Shown one piece after another: positions 24,001 through 31,653 of a stretch of DNA of 64,000 nucleotides (the first letter of the stretch is position 1; every line of letters starts with the position of its first letter). The DNA is taken from assembly GCA_903835065.1 (NCBI GenBank), contig CAILLO010000009.1, forward strand, positions 1-64,000, written 5' to 3'. Origin of the DNA: an uncultured Eubacteriales bacterium (GTDB lineage Bacteria > Bacillota > Clostridia > Saccharofermentanales > UBA5734). The notes beneath the pieces were generated by a model, which saw nothing but the letters and a program-made list of their open reading frames with translations, made no database searches and was not told the origin of the DNA. Made by a program: the position numbers and the translations under genes.

Positions 24001-24960
24001 TCAGTCCTTCGCGGCGATGCCGTCGAGGAAGGCGCGGGCGCGCAGCATCGCGCGGTAGATGTCCCGGGTCTGGCGGCAGCTGCAGACGAGCCATCCGCGG
24101 TACGACGCGTCGTCGAGCGCGGAAATGGCGCCGGCGAGGTCCACGTCGCCGAGTCCGATGTCGCGGAAGACCTGCGTCGGGCGGTCGGCCGGGAATTCGG
24201 GATTCACGGCGCGCCAGGCGCTGCCGGAGTCGACGAAGGCGGTGTCGGTGAGGTGGACGCTCCCGATGCGGCCGGAGAGGGAGCGGATCCGCGCCGCGGG
24301 TTCCAGGCCGCCGATCCGGAGGTGCGCCGTGTCGATATCGGCCAGGGCGCCGTCGAGGCCCGACAGGAAGGTGTCGATCCGGTCGCCGCGAAGCAGGCTC
24401 CAGAATTCCGACTTGAGGGAGAGAAGAACGCCGGTGGTTCGCGCTTCGAGGGCGAGCCGGTCGAGCAGGTCCGACGTGCGCTTCAGGAATTCCCGGGACC
24501 AGACGGACGCTTCGCCGTGGGTGGACTCGAGGATCCCCACGGGCGGCGTCGGTGTGACGACGAGGGATTCGGCGCCGGTTTCGGCGGCGAAGCGGAGCGC
24601 TTCGGAGGCGAAGTGCGCGAAGGCTCCGAAGTAGACTTCGGTCGGGGCGGATGCGAACAGAAGGGGCGAGAAGGCGACGGTGGCGATGCGTTCGATGCCC
24701 TTCGCCTTCATGGCGTCGCGGAAGCCGGCGACGGATCCGTACTTCGTGGTGACGGCGTAGTTCGTCATGGGGACGCCGCTGCGTCCGCCGAAGTCCCATT
24801 TGGGCTGGTAGGGGAGCTCGATGGCCCGGAAACCGGCGGCGGGGACCAGCGTGAACAGTTCGTCCCAGAAGTACCGGCTCTCCCGGCGGTTGCGGTTGGG
24901 CTCCTGGCGGTCCAGGTCGACGAGGTCGAGGGCGAGGGCGAATTTCCGGTTGGAATCCAT
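24001..24960 (-). CDS. Sugar phosphate isomerase/epimerase-fold protein, pair A degenerate member
   Basis: 319 residues. The fold is recognisable (FRAIELPYQP, LKSEFWSLLRGD, DIDTAHLRIGG, SVHLTDTAF), but the final Glu motif is replaced by WLVCSCRQTRD. Its partner at 31654 shows similar loss, so this may be a structural partner of the intact barrel at 23063. Start taken at 24960 behind AGGAGG, which matches the length of the paralogue. A second in-frame ATG at about 25023 also has an AGGAGG site and would add 21 residues. Confidence 0.78.
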   Translation of the reverse strand: MDSNRKFALALDLVDLDRQEPNRNRRESRYFWDELFTLVPAAGFRAIELPYQPKWDFGGRSGVPMTNYAVTTKYGSVAGFRDAMKAKGIERIATVAFSPLLFASAPTEVYFGAFAHFASEALRFAAETGAESLVVTPTPPVGILESTHGEASVWSREFLKRTSDLLDRLALEARTTGVLLSLKSEFWSLLRGDRIDTFLSGLDGALADIDTAHLRIGGLEPAARIRSLSGRIGSVHLTDTAFVDSGSAWRAVNPEFPADRPTQVFRDIGLGDVDLAGAISALDDASYRGWLVCSCRQTRDIYRAMLRARAFLDGIAAKD

Positions 24961-25197
24961 GTTCGTCGCCTCCTTTGCAGTTCGAGCATAACGGACTTCG
25001 TCGTTCGAGCGGCCCATGGACATCGGATGCCTCCTCTTTCCTGCATTCGGCTTCTCACGTCATAGATTCGATGGGGGAAGGGTAGCGGTCTAGCCTCGAC
25101 CAGCGAACGGACGAAGTCTGGAGCATCGTCGGGGTCTCCGAGTGTATGGAAGCCAGTTGGGCAGACCCACTCCGATCGGGTTGCCCGAAATCTCCTG
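24961..25197. other. Non-coding gap upstream of the isomerase pair
   Basis: About 240 bases with no convincing gene. It contains the alternative start region of the isomerase gene (24961-25026) and a TTCGAGC direct repeat at about 24978 and 25004. No clear promoter box was identified. The hairpin repeat cluster begins at its right end. Confidence 0.5.
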
Positions 25198-25252
25198 CGG
25201 CAAGTCGGGAGCCTGCCACGATGCCGAAGGCATCGTTCGGCTCCCGACTCGC
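25198..25252. repeat. Hairpin repeat element, short divergent copy
   Basis: AGTCGGGAGCC (25203-25213) pairs with GGCTCCCGACT (25239-25249), with an inner ACGATGCC/GGCATCGT stem. CGGCAAGTCGGGAG is identical to positions 60-73, and CTGCCACGATGCC matches the reverse complement of the copy 1 core, so it derives from the same family. Confidence 0.65.
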
Positions 25253-25275
25253 TCTAGAAACTCCGCGGCACTGGC

Positions 25276-25382
25276 GTCGTCAGCTCCAACGGACCCTATC
25301 GCGCCATGTTCAACGCTCCCCCGCTGTCTTCGAGGAAGCCAGCGGCCGCGTTGAAGGGTCCGTAGGAGCTGGTGCGCCGCTT
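25276..25382. repeat. Hairpin repeat element, copy 2
   Basis: CAGCTCCAACGGACCC (25281-25296) pairs with GGGTCCGTAGGAGCTG (25356-25371). Inside are TTCAACGC/GCGTTGAA and CCGCTG/CAGCGG stems, making one long stepped hairpin. The ends (GTCGTCAGCTCC and GGAGCTGGTGCGCCGCTT) are shared with the neighbouring copy 3. Confidence 0.8.
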
Positions 25383-25384
25383 GC

Positions 25385-25485
25385 GTCGTCAGCTCCGACG
25401 GAGAGTAGTTGCGGAAGCTACAACGCAGACCGCTCAGCGGTCAGCGTCCCGCTCCCGACTCTCCGTAGGAGCTGGTGCGCCGCTT
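25385..25485. repeat. Hairpin repeat element, copy 3
   Basis: CAGCTCCGACGGAGAGT (25390-25406) pairs with ACTCTCCGTAGGAGCTG (25458-25474); inside are GTTG/CAAC and a GACCGCTCAGCGGTC palindrome. The ends match copy 2, while the inner stem differs but keeps base pairing. Its right edge touches the stop codon of the VOC gene at 25484. Confidence 0.8.
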
Positions 25486-25972
25486 ACTTTATCGGATGCC
25501 CGCCGGTGCGGTCTTCGTTGTAGATCTCGAGGAACAGGCCGAGTTCCTTGCGCAGGTCGAGGTATGCGTACTCCATGCCCTCGCCCGTCTTGCCGTTGTC
25601 TTCCTTGGCGTGGATCCAGGGGTCCTTGCCGGTCAGCGCCTTGTGCTCCTTGACGACGTCGTCGAACTTGTCGCGGGTGCGGACGGCGATGTGGTGGATG
25701 CCGTTGCCGTGCTTCTCGAGCCACTCCTTGTAGACGGTCTCGTTCTTGGGCTGGATCAGCTCGAGCTCCATGCCGAAGGCCTTGCAGAAGGCGGCGCGGA
25801 ACTCGACCATGCCGGGCTTGCCGTCGACGAGCATCTTCGGGAACATGCCGGGGCCGAAGTCGATGACGTTCCACGGCCCGATGCCGTATTCCGTCTCGTA
25901 GTGCTTCACGGCGGCGTTGACGTCCGCGACGATGATCCCGATCTGGAGCAGATGGGAGATGAAGGGTTCCAT
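25484..25972 (-). CDS. VOC family protein (methylmalonyl-CoA epimerase-like), Gln variant
   Basis: 162 residues. The N-terminal strand reads LLQIGIIVADV, where epimerase relatives have a His ligand before the Gly-Ile; here it is Gln. The second ligand region GIHHIAVRT and the final Glu in LGLFLEIYN are kept. Gln is an accepted metal ligand in some glyoxalases. It is a close paralogue of 28006. ATG behind AGGAGG. Possible role: epimerisation or isomerisation of an oxo-sugar. Hairpin repeats lie directly after its stop. Confidence 0.83.
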   Translation of the reverse strand: MEPFISHLLQIGIIVADVNAAVKHYETEYGIGPWNVIDFGPGMFPKMLVDGKPGMVEFRAAFCKAFGMELELIQPKNETVYKEWLEKHGNGIHHIAVRTRDKFDDVVKEHKALTGKDPWIHAKEDNGKTGEGMEYAYLDLRKELGLFLEIYNEDRTGGHPIK

Positions 25973-26071
25973 GGGGCTCCTCCTTTGTGGGTTCCCGGAC
26001 CTTCGGGGCCAGGGGCTTCGGGTGGGCGATTGGGCTATAATGGTCGCAACAGGACGATGGGAGGGGACGGG

Positions 26072-26926
26072 ATGCCGCAGGCGGTCTACCACGAGGATCG
26101 GGAATACGGGTCGGATTTTCCCGTCGAGATCGTCCGCTTCGGGGATTTCAGTTTCCGCGCGCACTGGCACTCCGAAATCGAACTGCTCCGGGTCGTCCAG
26201 GGTCGGCTGGTCGTCGGGGTCAACAGCGAGTCGCGGGAGCTCGGTCCCGGCGAAGGCGCCGTCTGCACGAGCGGGGACCTCCACTGGTACGATGCCCTGC
26301 CCGGTTCCTCCGTCGTCGACGTGCTCGTGTTCCGTCCGGAGATCCTCGAGCCGATCCTCCCGATCCCTGCGAACTTCCATGTCCGGAAGCCGTTCCTCCT
26401 GCGGGAGGGGACGGATCCGGTGCTGCTCGACGGCCTGGGGACGACCTTCGACCGCATCCGGTCCGAGATGGCCCGGAAGGAGCCGCATTTCAAGGTGCAG
26501 GTGACCGCCCTGCTCGCCGGCCTCATGGTCCAGGTGCTGCGCCACGTCCCCCAGTCTCCGGAGGACGCGACCTCGGGCCCCGAGTGGTCCGCGTCGAAGA
26601 AGCAGATCCGCAAGGCGATCAAGTACCTCGAGCTCAACTACTCGCTGCCGGTCCGGCTCGACGACGTGGCCCGCCACCTCGGCGTCAGCGACGTCCATTT
26701 CTCCCGGGTCTTCAACGAGGTCGTCGGGATGAACTTCAAGGCCTACTTGAACCGTCTCCGCGTGGAGAAGGCCGACCACCGGGTCCGGGCGACCGACGAC
26801 CCGATCATCGGAATCGCCTACGACTGCGGGTTCGGCAGCATCCGGACCTTCAACCGGGCCTACCTCGAGCTGAAGGGCGTCACGCCGACGGCCCAGCGCG
26901 CGAAGAACCGCCCGCAGACCGGCTGA
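26072..26926 (+). CDS. AraC family transcriptional regulator
   Basis: 284 residues. The N-terminal cupin sensor has FSFRAHWHSEIELLRVVQGRL, and the C-terminal double helix-turn-helix runs from about residue 190: YSLPVRLDDVARHLGVSDVHFSRVFNEVVG, then IIGIAYDCGFGSIRTFNRAYLELKG. Start at the ATG behind GGAGGGG. A TATAAT box at 26036-26041 gives a likely promoter, but the -35 box is poor. It is encoded divergently from the VOC gene at 25484 and probably controls it or the isomerase genes next to it in response to a sugar. Confidence 0.92.
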   Translation: MPQAVYHEDREYGSDFPVEIVRFGDFSFRAHWHSEIELLRVVQGRLVVGVNSESRELGPGEGAVCTSGDLHWYDALPGSSVVDVLVFRPEILEPILPIPANFHVRKPFLLREGTDPVLLDGLGTTFDRIRSEMARKEPHFKVQVTALLAGLMVQVLRHVPQSPEDATSGPEWSASKKQIRKAIKYLELNYSLPVRLDDVARHLGVSDVHFSRVFNEVVGMNFKAYLNRLRVEKADHRVRATDDPIIGIAYDCGFGSIRTFNRAYLELKGVTPTAQRAKNRPQTG

Positions 26927-26934
26927 CCGCCGCC

Positions 26935-26964
26935 GAGGAGCCCGGGGGACGCCCCGGGCTCCTC
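26935..26964. terminator. Strong GC hairpin between convergent genes
   Basis: GAGGAGCCCGGGG (26935-26947) pairs perfectly with CCCCGGGCTCCTC (26952-26964), a 13-bp stem with a four-base loop, between the AraC and aldo/keto reductase genes. Confidence 0.8.
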
Positions 26965-26974
26965 GCGTTGCGGA

Positions 26975-28009
26975 CTAGCGGGTGGCGGACCTCAGGTCGA
27001 GCCACTCGATCTCCTTCGGGGTCAGCGCGATCTCGACCGCGGCGATCGTGGAGGCGAGTTCGGTGCGGTTCGCGACGCCGGAGACCGGGAAGACCTCCAG
27101 GCCGCTGTTCACGATATAGGCCAGCGCGATCTGGGCGATCGTCACGCCCTTTTCCTTCGCCAGTTCCGCCACGCTGTCCAGGCGCTGGAAATTCCCCTCG
27201 CCGCAGTAGGCGTGCGCCATGATCGGGTCCATGGTCTCGCCGCGGCCGGTCAGCTGGTCCTTCGTCGCCTTGCCGGAGAACAGGACACCGGGGCTCATGA
27301 GGTGGTCCTTCTCGGCTTCGTAGCGCTCGCGCGTGATCATGCCGGAGAAGAAGCCGCGGGCCAGGCTCGAGTAGGCGAAGACGGGCATGTGGTTGGCGGC
27401 GTACCAGGCGCGGGCGTCGGCGTTCTTCGGGCCGGCGATCGTCACGGTGCCGGGGGCCCACGGCGCCGAATACTCCTCCGCGAGGCTGTACTGCGGGCTG
27501 CTGGCGCGGAAGGGCTCGAGTCCGTTGGCCTTCGCGTAGTCGTTGGCTTCCTGGATGCGCTGGTGCGTCCAGTTGGAGCCGCCGAAGCTCTTGATGCGGC
27601 CGGCTTGGAAGTGCTCGTTCAGCGCGTCGACGATGGGGCCGACCGGGAGATCGGTGTCGTCGCGGTGCAGCAGATAGATGTCGATGAAGTCGGTCTCGAG
27701 GCGCTCGAGCGAACGGTTCAGGTCCTCGGCGAGGTCCTTCGGCGTCACGCGCTTGCCCTGCGGCCCGGGGTGGCAGCCCTTGGTGATCACGACGACGTCC
27801 TTGCGGTTCTTGCGTGCGGTCATCCACTTGCCGATCGAGACTTCGGCGCCGCCGTAGCCGATCGCGGTGTCGAGGAAGTTGACGCCCATCTCGGTCGTCA
27901 TGTCCAGGTGATTGAAGTGTTCGCCGAGATCGCCCGAGAACAGGGGCATCGTGCCCATGAGCACGGGGCTGACGTCGCGGTCGAGGAACGGGATTCTCTT
28001 CTTCTTCAT
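26975..28009 (-). CDS. Aldo/keto reductase
   Basis: 344 residues with the full catalytic tetrad in the family positions: Asp47 and Tyr52 (NFLDTAIGYGG), Lys77 (ITKGCH) and His115 (YLLHRDD). The NADPH-binding SGVANRTEL segment is near the C-terminus. It reduces aldehydes or ketones, or runs in reverse, in the cytosol. The ATG overlaps the stop of the VOC gene upstream (ATGA). It is the last gene of a seven-gene run from 33840, so an oxo-sugar or keto-aglycone is a likely substrate. Confidence 0.92.
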   Translation of the reverse strand: MKKKRIPFLDRDVSPVLMGTMPLFSGDLGEHFNHLDMTTEMGVNFLDTAIGYGGAEVSIGKWMTARKNRKDVVVITKGCHPGPQGKRVTPKDLAEDLNRSLERLETDFIDIYLLHRDDTDLPVGPIVDALNEHFQAGRIKSFGGSNWTHQRIQEANDYAKANGLEPFRASSPQYSLAEEYSAPWAPGTVTIAGPKNADARAWYAANHMPVFAYSSLARGFFSGMITRERYEAEKDHLMSPGVLFSGKATKDQLTGRGETMDPIMAHAYCGEGNFQRLDSVAELAKEKGVTIAQIALAYIVNSGLEVFPVSGVANRTELASTIAAVEIALTPKEIEWLDLRSATR

Positions 28010-28524
28010 GTCGCCTCCTTGTAGGGATGCCCTCCGATATTGCCTTCGTGGTGCTTCTCGACGTGTTCGGGGTAGATTTCCATGAAGATGCCGAGTTCCT
28101 TGCGCAGGTCGAGGTACGCGAACTCGAGGTTGCGGCCCTCCGGCGCGCCGGTGTCCTTGGCGTGGATCCAGGGGTCCTTGCCCGTCAGGCGCTTGTGCTC
28201 CGCGATCACGTCCTGGAAGGGGTCCTTCGTGATGACGGCGATGTGGTGGATCCCCGGACCGTGCTCCTTGAGCCACTTCATGTACGCGCTGTCGGACATG
28301 GGCTGGATCAGTTCGATCTCCAGGCCGAAGCAGTGGCACATGGCCATCCGGAAGTCCAGGTCCGTCGGCTTCCCGTCGACCTCGAGCTTCGGGAACCCCT
28401 TCGTGTCCATGCGTCCGACGTGCCAGGGCCCGATGCCGTACTCTTCCTCGTAGTGCTTCACCGTCGCGTCGAGGTCCTCGACGATGATCCCGATCTGCAG
28501 GAGTTTCGCGATCTTGCTTTCCAT
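28006..28524 (-). CDS. VOC family protein (methylmalonyl-CoA epimerase-like), Gln variant
   Basis: 172 residues, paralogous to 25484 over the whole length. The first ligand position is again Gln (LLQIGIIVEDL), with GIHHIAVITKD and LGIFMEIYPE supplying the other candidate ligands. The C-terminus is slightly longer and His-rich (EHVEKHHEG). It lies between an isomerase gene and the aldo/keto reductase gene with which it is translationally coupled. Confidence 0.83.
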   Translation of the reverse strand: MESKIAKLLQIGIIVEDLDATVKHYEEEYGIGPWHVGRMDTKGFPKLEVDGKPTDLDFRMAMCHCFGLEIELIQPMSDSAYMKWLKEHGPGIHHIAVITKDPFQDVIAEHKRLTGKDPWIHAKDTGAPEGRNLEFAYLDLRKELGIFMEIYPEHVEKHHEGNIGGHPYKEAT

Positions 28525-28565
28525 ATCGATCTCCCTTCCTTTGTGTGCGGTTTCCGCAGGACGGC

Positions 28566-29453
28566 CTACCCGAGCAGGCCGCGCAGGAAACGGTAGTCCA
28601 TGTCGGCGGCCACGACGGCTTCACCGGCACGGTTGTCCGCGATGTGGTAGTATTCGCGCTCGTTCACGAAGGCAGCCACGCCCTGGGCTTCCGCCGCGTC
28701 GCGCAGCGCCGTCCAGTCGATCAGGCCCTTGCCGAGCTCCACGTTCCAGTTGCGCGAATGGTACATGAGGGCCGCGGCCTGCGCCGGGAACTTCGGCGGC
28801 CCGCCGCCCTTGCGCACGTCGCCGGCGAGGCTCTTCGCGAGGGCCATGATCCGCGCCGGGAAGTGTTCGTACTCGTCCTCGTTCTTCGCGACCTTGTCGC
28901 ATTCCTTCACGTGGATGATCGGGAAGCGTCCCGGGTATTTGCGGACATAGGCGGCGCAGTCTGTGCCGGCTATCTGTCCCCAGCCCACATCGAACTCGAA
29001 TCCGACCAGCGCCGGGTCCGTGTTCTGGAGCAGGATGTCGTACGCGCGGGTGTCGCCGACCTGGACGAACTCGTTCGCGTGGTTGTGGTAGAGCGTCTTC
29101 AGCCCGAATTTCGCCGTGGCGCGGCCGATGCCGTTGAGCGTCTCCGCGACGCGGAGCAGTTCCTCGCGGACCTTCGGGTGGCCCGGGATGTTCGCGACCG
29201 TGAAGCGCGCGCCCATCGCCTGTCCGAACGCGAGTTCGGCTTCGGAAGAAAGGCCCATGACCGACACGACGTCGAGCCCGAGGTCCTGGACGTACTTCCG
29301 GAATTCCGGCAGGTCCAGCCCGTCCTTGAAGTCGGAGATCAGCTCCACGCCGTCGTAGCCGAGCCCGGCGAAGACCTTCAGCGCATCCAGCAGTCCCGCG
29401 CGCTCCTGGCGGATCAGCGAGTAGACCTGTCCATAGACTATTCCCTTGCCCAT
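28566..29453 (-). CDS. Sugar phosphate isomerase/epimerase-fold protein
   Basis: 295 residues. TIM-barrel marks: YDGVELISDF, LYHNHANEF, GFEFDVGWGQ (Asp), IIHVKECDK (His) and AFVNEREYY (Glu). It resembles the YcjR/IolI type that acts on 3-oxo-sugars or inososes. It sits 32 bases after a Gfo/Idh/MocA gene, a common pairing in which the dehydrogenase makes a keto-sugar that the isomerase rearranges. Confidence 0.87.
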   Translation of the reverse strand: MGKGIVYGQVYSLIRQERAGLLDALKVFAGLGYDGVELISDFKDGLDLPEFRKYVQDLGLDVVSVMGLSSEAELAFGQAMGARFTVANIPGHPKVREELLRVAETLNGIGRATAKFGLKTLYHNHANEFVQVGDTRAYDILLQNTDPALVGFEFDVGWGQIAGTDCAAYVRKYPGRFPIIHVKECDKVAKNEDEYEHFPARIMALAKSLAGDVRKGGGPPKFPAQAAALMYHSRNWNVELGKGLIDWTALRDAAEAQGVAAFVNEREYYHIADNRAGEAVVAADMDYRFLRGLLG

Positions 29454-29485
29454 GTGGCTCTCCTTCTCTTCGTCCGGTCCCGACC

Positions 29486-30664
29486 TCAGTCGAAATCGAT
29501 CCAGACCGTACCCTTGCGACTACTCTCGACGCACTTCGCGACGAACTTCACGCCGTCGATGCCCTCGTCGATCTTCGGATAGTCGTAGTCGGATTCCTTG
29601 GCCTTCTTCCCGTCCATCCGGTCGCGCACGGCGGCCGTGAAGGCGCCGTACAGATTCGCGAAGGCCTCGTTGTAGCCTTCGGGGTGGCCCGACGGGAACC
29701 GGGAGTTCTTCGACGCGGCGGGGTGGAGGTAGCCGTTGCCGCGGGAGAGACGTCGCGGCGGCTGTTCCTTCAGCGAAAGCTTGAGGTAGTTGGACTCCTC
29801 CTGGACGAACTCGATCGCGCCCTTCGTGCCGAAGATGCGGACCTTGAGGCCGTTGTCGTAGCCGGCCGCGACCTGGGACGACCAGTACATGCCCTTCGCG
29901 CCGTTCGTGAAGCGGAGCATGACCTGCGCGTTGGTGTCGAGCGTGCGGCCCTTGCCGATCACATCGAGGCTCGCGCAAACCTGCCGGATCTTCAGTCCGG
30001 TCATCATGGCGACCATGTTCTCCACGTGCGTGCCGATGTCGCCGAGGCAGTTGGAGATGCCGGCCTGCTTCGGGTCGGTGCGCCACGCGGCCTGGCGCTG
30101 CCCCTCGGTCTTCTCGAGGAGGTCCATGAGCCATTCCTGCGGGTACTCGCCCATGACCATCACGATGTCGCCGATCTCGCCGGATTCGACGATCGCGCGG
30201 GCCTCCTTGGCCATCACGTGCCCGGCATACGCGTAGGCGACACCGAACAGGCACTTCTTCTTCTTCGCGAGCGCCTTGAGTTCCAGCGCCTGCTCGAGCG
30301 TGTGCGCCAGCGGCTTCTCGCACATCACGTGGATACCCTGCTCGAGGAACGCCTTCGCCGCCGGGTAGTGCGAGTCGTTCTGCGCCGCGATCACGACGAA
30401 ATCGATCGCGTCCGTGCGCCCGGCTTCCTTCCGGGCCATCTCCTCGAAGTCCGCATACACGCGGTCCTCGTCGAGATGCAGCTCGCGCCCCGTCACCGCG
30501 CTGTTCGCGGGGTTGCGCGAGAAGCAGCCCGCCACCAGCGTGCCGTAGCCGCCGAACGCGATGGCGGAGCGATGCACGCCGCCGATGAACGATCCCGGCC
30601 CTCCGCCGACCATGCCGTACCGGAGAGGCCTTCCGACTGCGGCCGATTCCTTGCCTTCGATCAT
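29486..30664 (-). CDS. Gfo/Idh/MocA family oxidoreductase
   Basis: 392 residues. The nucleotide loop GMVGGGPGSFIGGVHR, MCEKPLAHT (EKP) and NCLGDIGTHVENM (catalytic His region) are intact. The long C-terminal HPAASKNSRFPSGHPEGYNEAFANLY stretch is typical of a subfamily acting on sugars and glycosides. ATG at 30664 preferred; a GTG 12 bases upstream is possible. Second oxidoreductase in the 26975-33840 unit. Confidence 0.92.
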   Translation of the reverse strand: MIEGKESAAVGRPLRYGMVGGGPGSFIGGVHRSAIAFGGYGTLVAGCFSRNPANSAVTGRELHLDEDRVYADFEEMARKEAGRTDAIDFVVIAAQNDSHYPAAKAFLEQGIHVMCEKPLAHTLEQALELKALAKKKKCLFGVAYAYAGHVMAKEARAIVESGEIGDIVMVMGEYPQEWLMDLLEKTEGQRQAAWRTDPKQAGISNCLGDIGTHVENMVAMMTGLKIRQVCASLDVIGKGRTLDTNAQVMLRFTNGAKGMYWSSQVAAGYDNGLKVRIFGTKGAIEFVQEESNYLKLSLKEQPPRRLSRGNGYLHPAASKNSRFPSGHPEGYNEAFANLYGAFTAAVRDRMDGKKAKESDYDYPKIDEGIDGVKFVAKCVESSRKGTVWIDFD

Positions 30665-30709
30665 GACCTTTCCCACCTTTCGTGAATGGATGGCCCCGCG
30701 GGGCCCTGC

Positions 30710-31642
30710 TCAGGAATAGATCGGAGCGAGTTCGGTGTCGATGTAGGCCTTGGACAGGACGAGCGTGGCGAGCGGGTCCGGCGTGCCGTCGGTCTCGACC
30801 GCGACCCAGCCCTTGTGCTGGTACTTCTTGAGGAGCTTCCACAGGCCCGGGAAGTCGACGGTGCCGCCGCCCAGCTCCCAGAACCAGCGGTCGCCCTCGT
30901 CGTTGAACTCCGCGCCGGCCGCGCAGCGCTTCTCGTCGGGTGCGTCGAAGATATTGGTGTCCTTGAGGTGGAAGTACTTGATCCGCTCGTGGTACTTGTC
31001 GTACATCGCGACCGGGTCGAAGCCCATGATCGAGACCTGCGCCGTGTCGAGGACGAAGGCGGCGTACTTCGGGTCGGTCATCTCGATGAACCGCTCGAGG
31101 TCGTACTTGTTGACCGCGCACCAGAACTCGCTGTGGATGCAGGCCACGATGCCCTTGTCGAGCGCGCGCCGGCCGATCTCGTTGAAGCAGTCCGCGGCGT
31201 TGCGCAGCTGCTCCTTGGAGAGCGGGCCATGCCCGAAGTAGCCGCTGGCGGGCATGATGTTGATGTTCTCGCCGCCGAGTTCAGCCGTGAAGTCGATCAT
31301 CTTCTGGTTCATCGCGAGGACGGCAGGGTGGTTGGCCCGGTCCTCGGAGCCGAGGGCGAGCGAGAACGTCCCGGTCACCTGCTCGATGCCGCGCTCCTTC
31401 GCGAAGTCCGCGAAGCCCTTCGGCGAACCGAAGTACTCGTTGACGTACGGCAGCATGTGGAACATCAGTTCGATGCCCTTGAAGCCCGCACCCACGTGGT
31501 ACCGGAGAATCTTGTCCCAGTCGAGGTAGTAGACCGAGTTGCCGAAATCGCCTTCGTACCACTCGCCCCACTGGTTCGCGACCGGATAGCGGACCATGAG
31601 GCCCCACATGTTGGTCATATAGGAATATTTCAGGTTGCCCAT
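30710..31642 (-). CDS. Sugar phosphate isomerase/epimerase-fold protein, pair B active member
   Basis: 310 residues, clearly homologous to 23063-23986. Complete metal site: CIHSEFWCAVNK (Glu), FVLDTAQVSIMG (Asp), YFHLKDTN (His) and VAVETDGTPD (Glu). It follows its degenerate partner (31654) by 11 bases. Probable oxo-sugar isomerase/epimerase. Confidence 0.86.
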   Translation of the reverse strand: MGNLKYSYMTNMWGLMVRYPVANQWGEWYEGDFGNSVYYLDWDKILRYHVGAGFKGIELMFHMLPYVNEYFGSPKGFADFAKERGIEQVTGTFSLALGSEDRANHPAVLAMNQKMIDFTAELGGENINIMPASGYFGHGPLSKEQLRNAADCFNEIGRRALDKGIVACIHSEFWCAVNKYDLERFIEMTDPKYAAFVLDTAQVSIMGFDPVAMYDKYHERIKYFHLKDTNIFDAPDEKRCAAGAEFNDEGDRWFWELGGGTVDFPGLWKLLKKYQHKGWVAVETDGTPDPLATLVLSKAYIDTELAPIYS

Positions 31643-31653
31643 CTCGTTCCTCC

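Noticed and set aside
25198-25485. Tandem hairpins considered as integron attC sites or a CRISPR array
   Set aside because: The ends lack the attC core sites (RYYYAAC and GTTRRRY), no integrase is nearby, and repeat length, spacing and internal variation do not fit CRISPR repeats.
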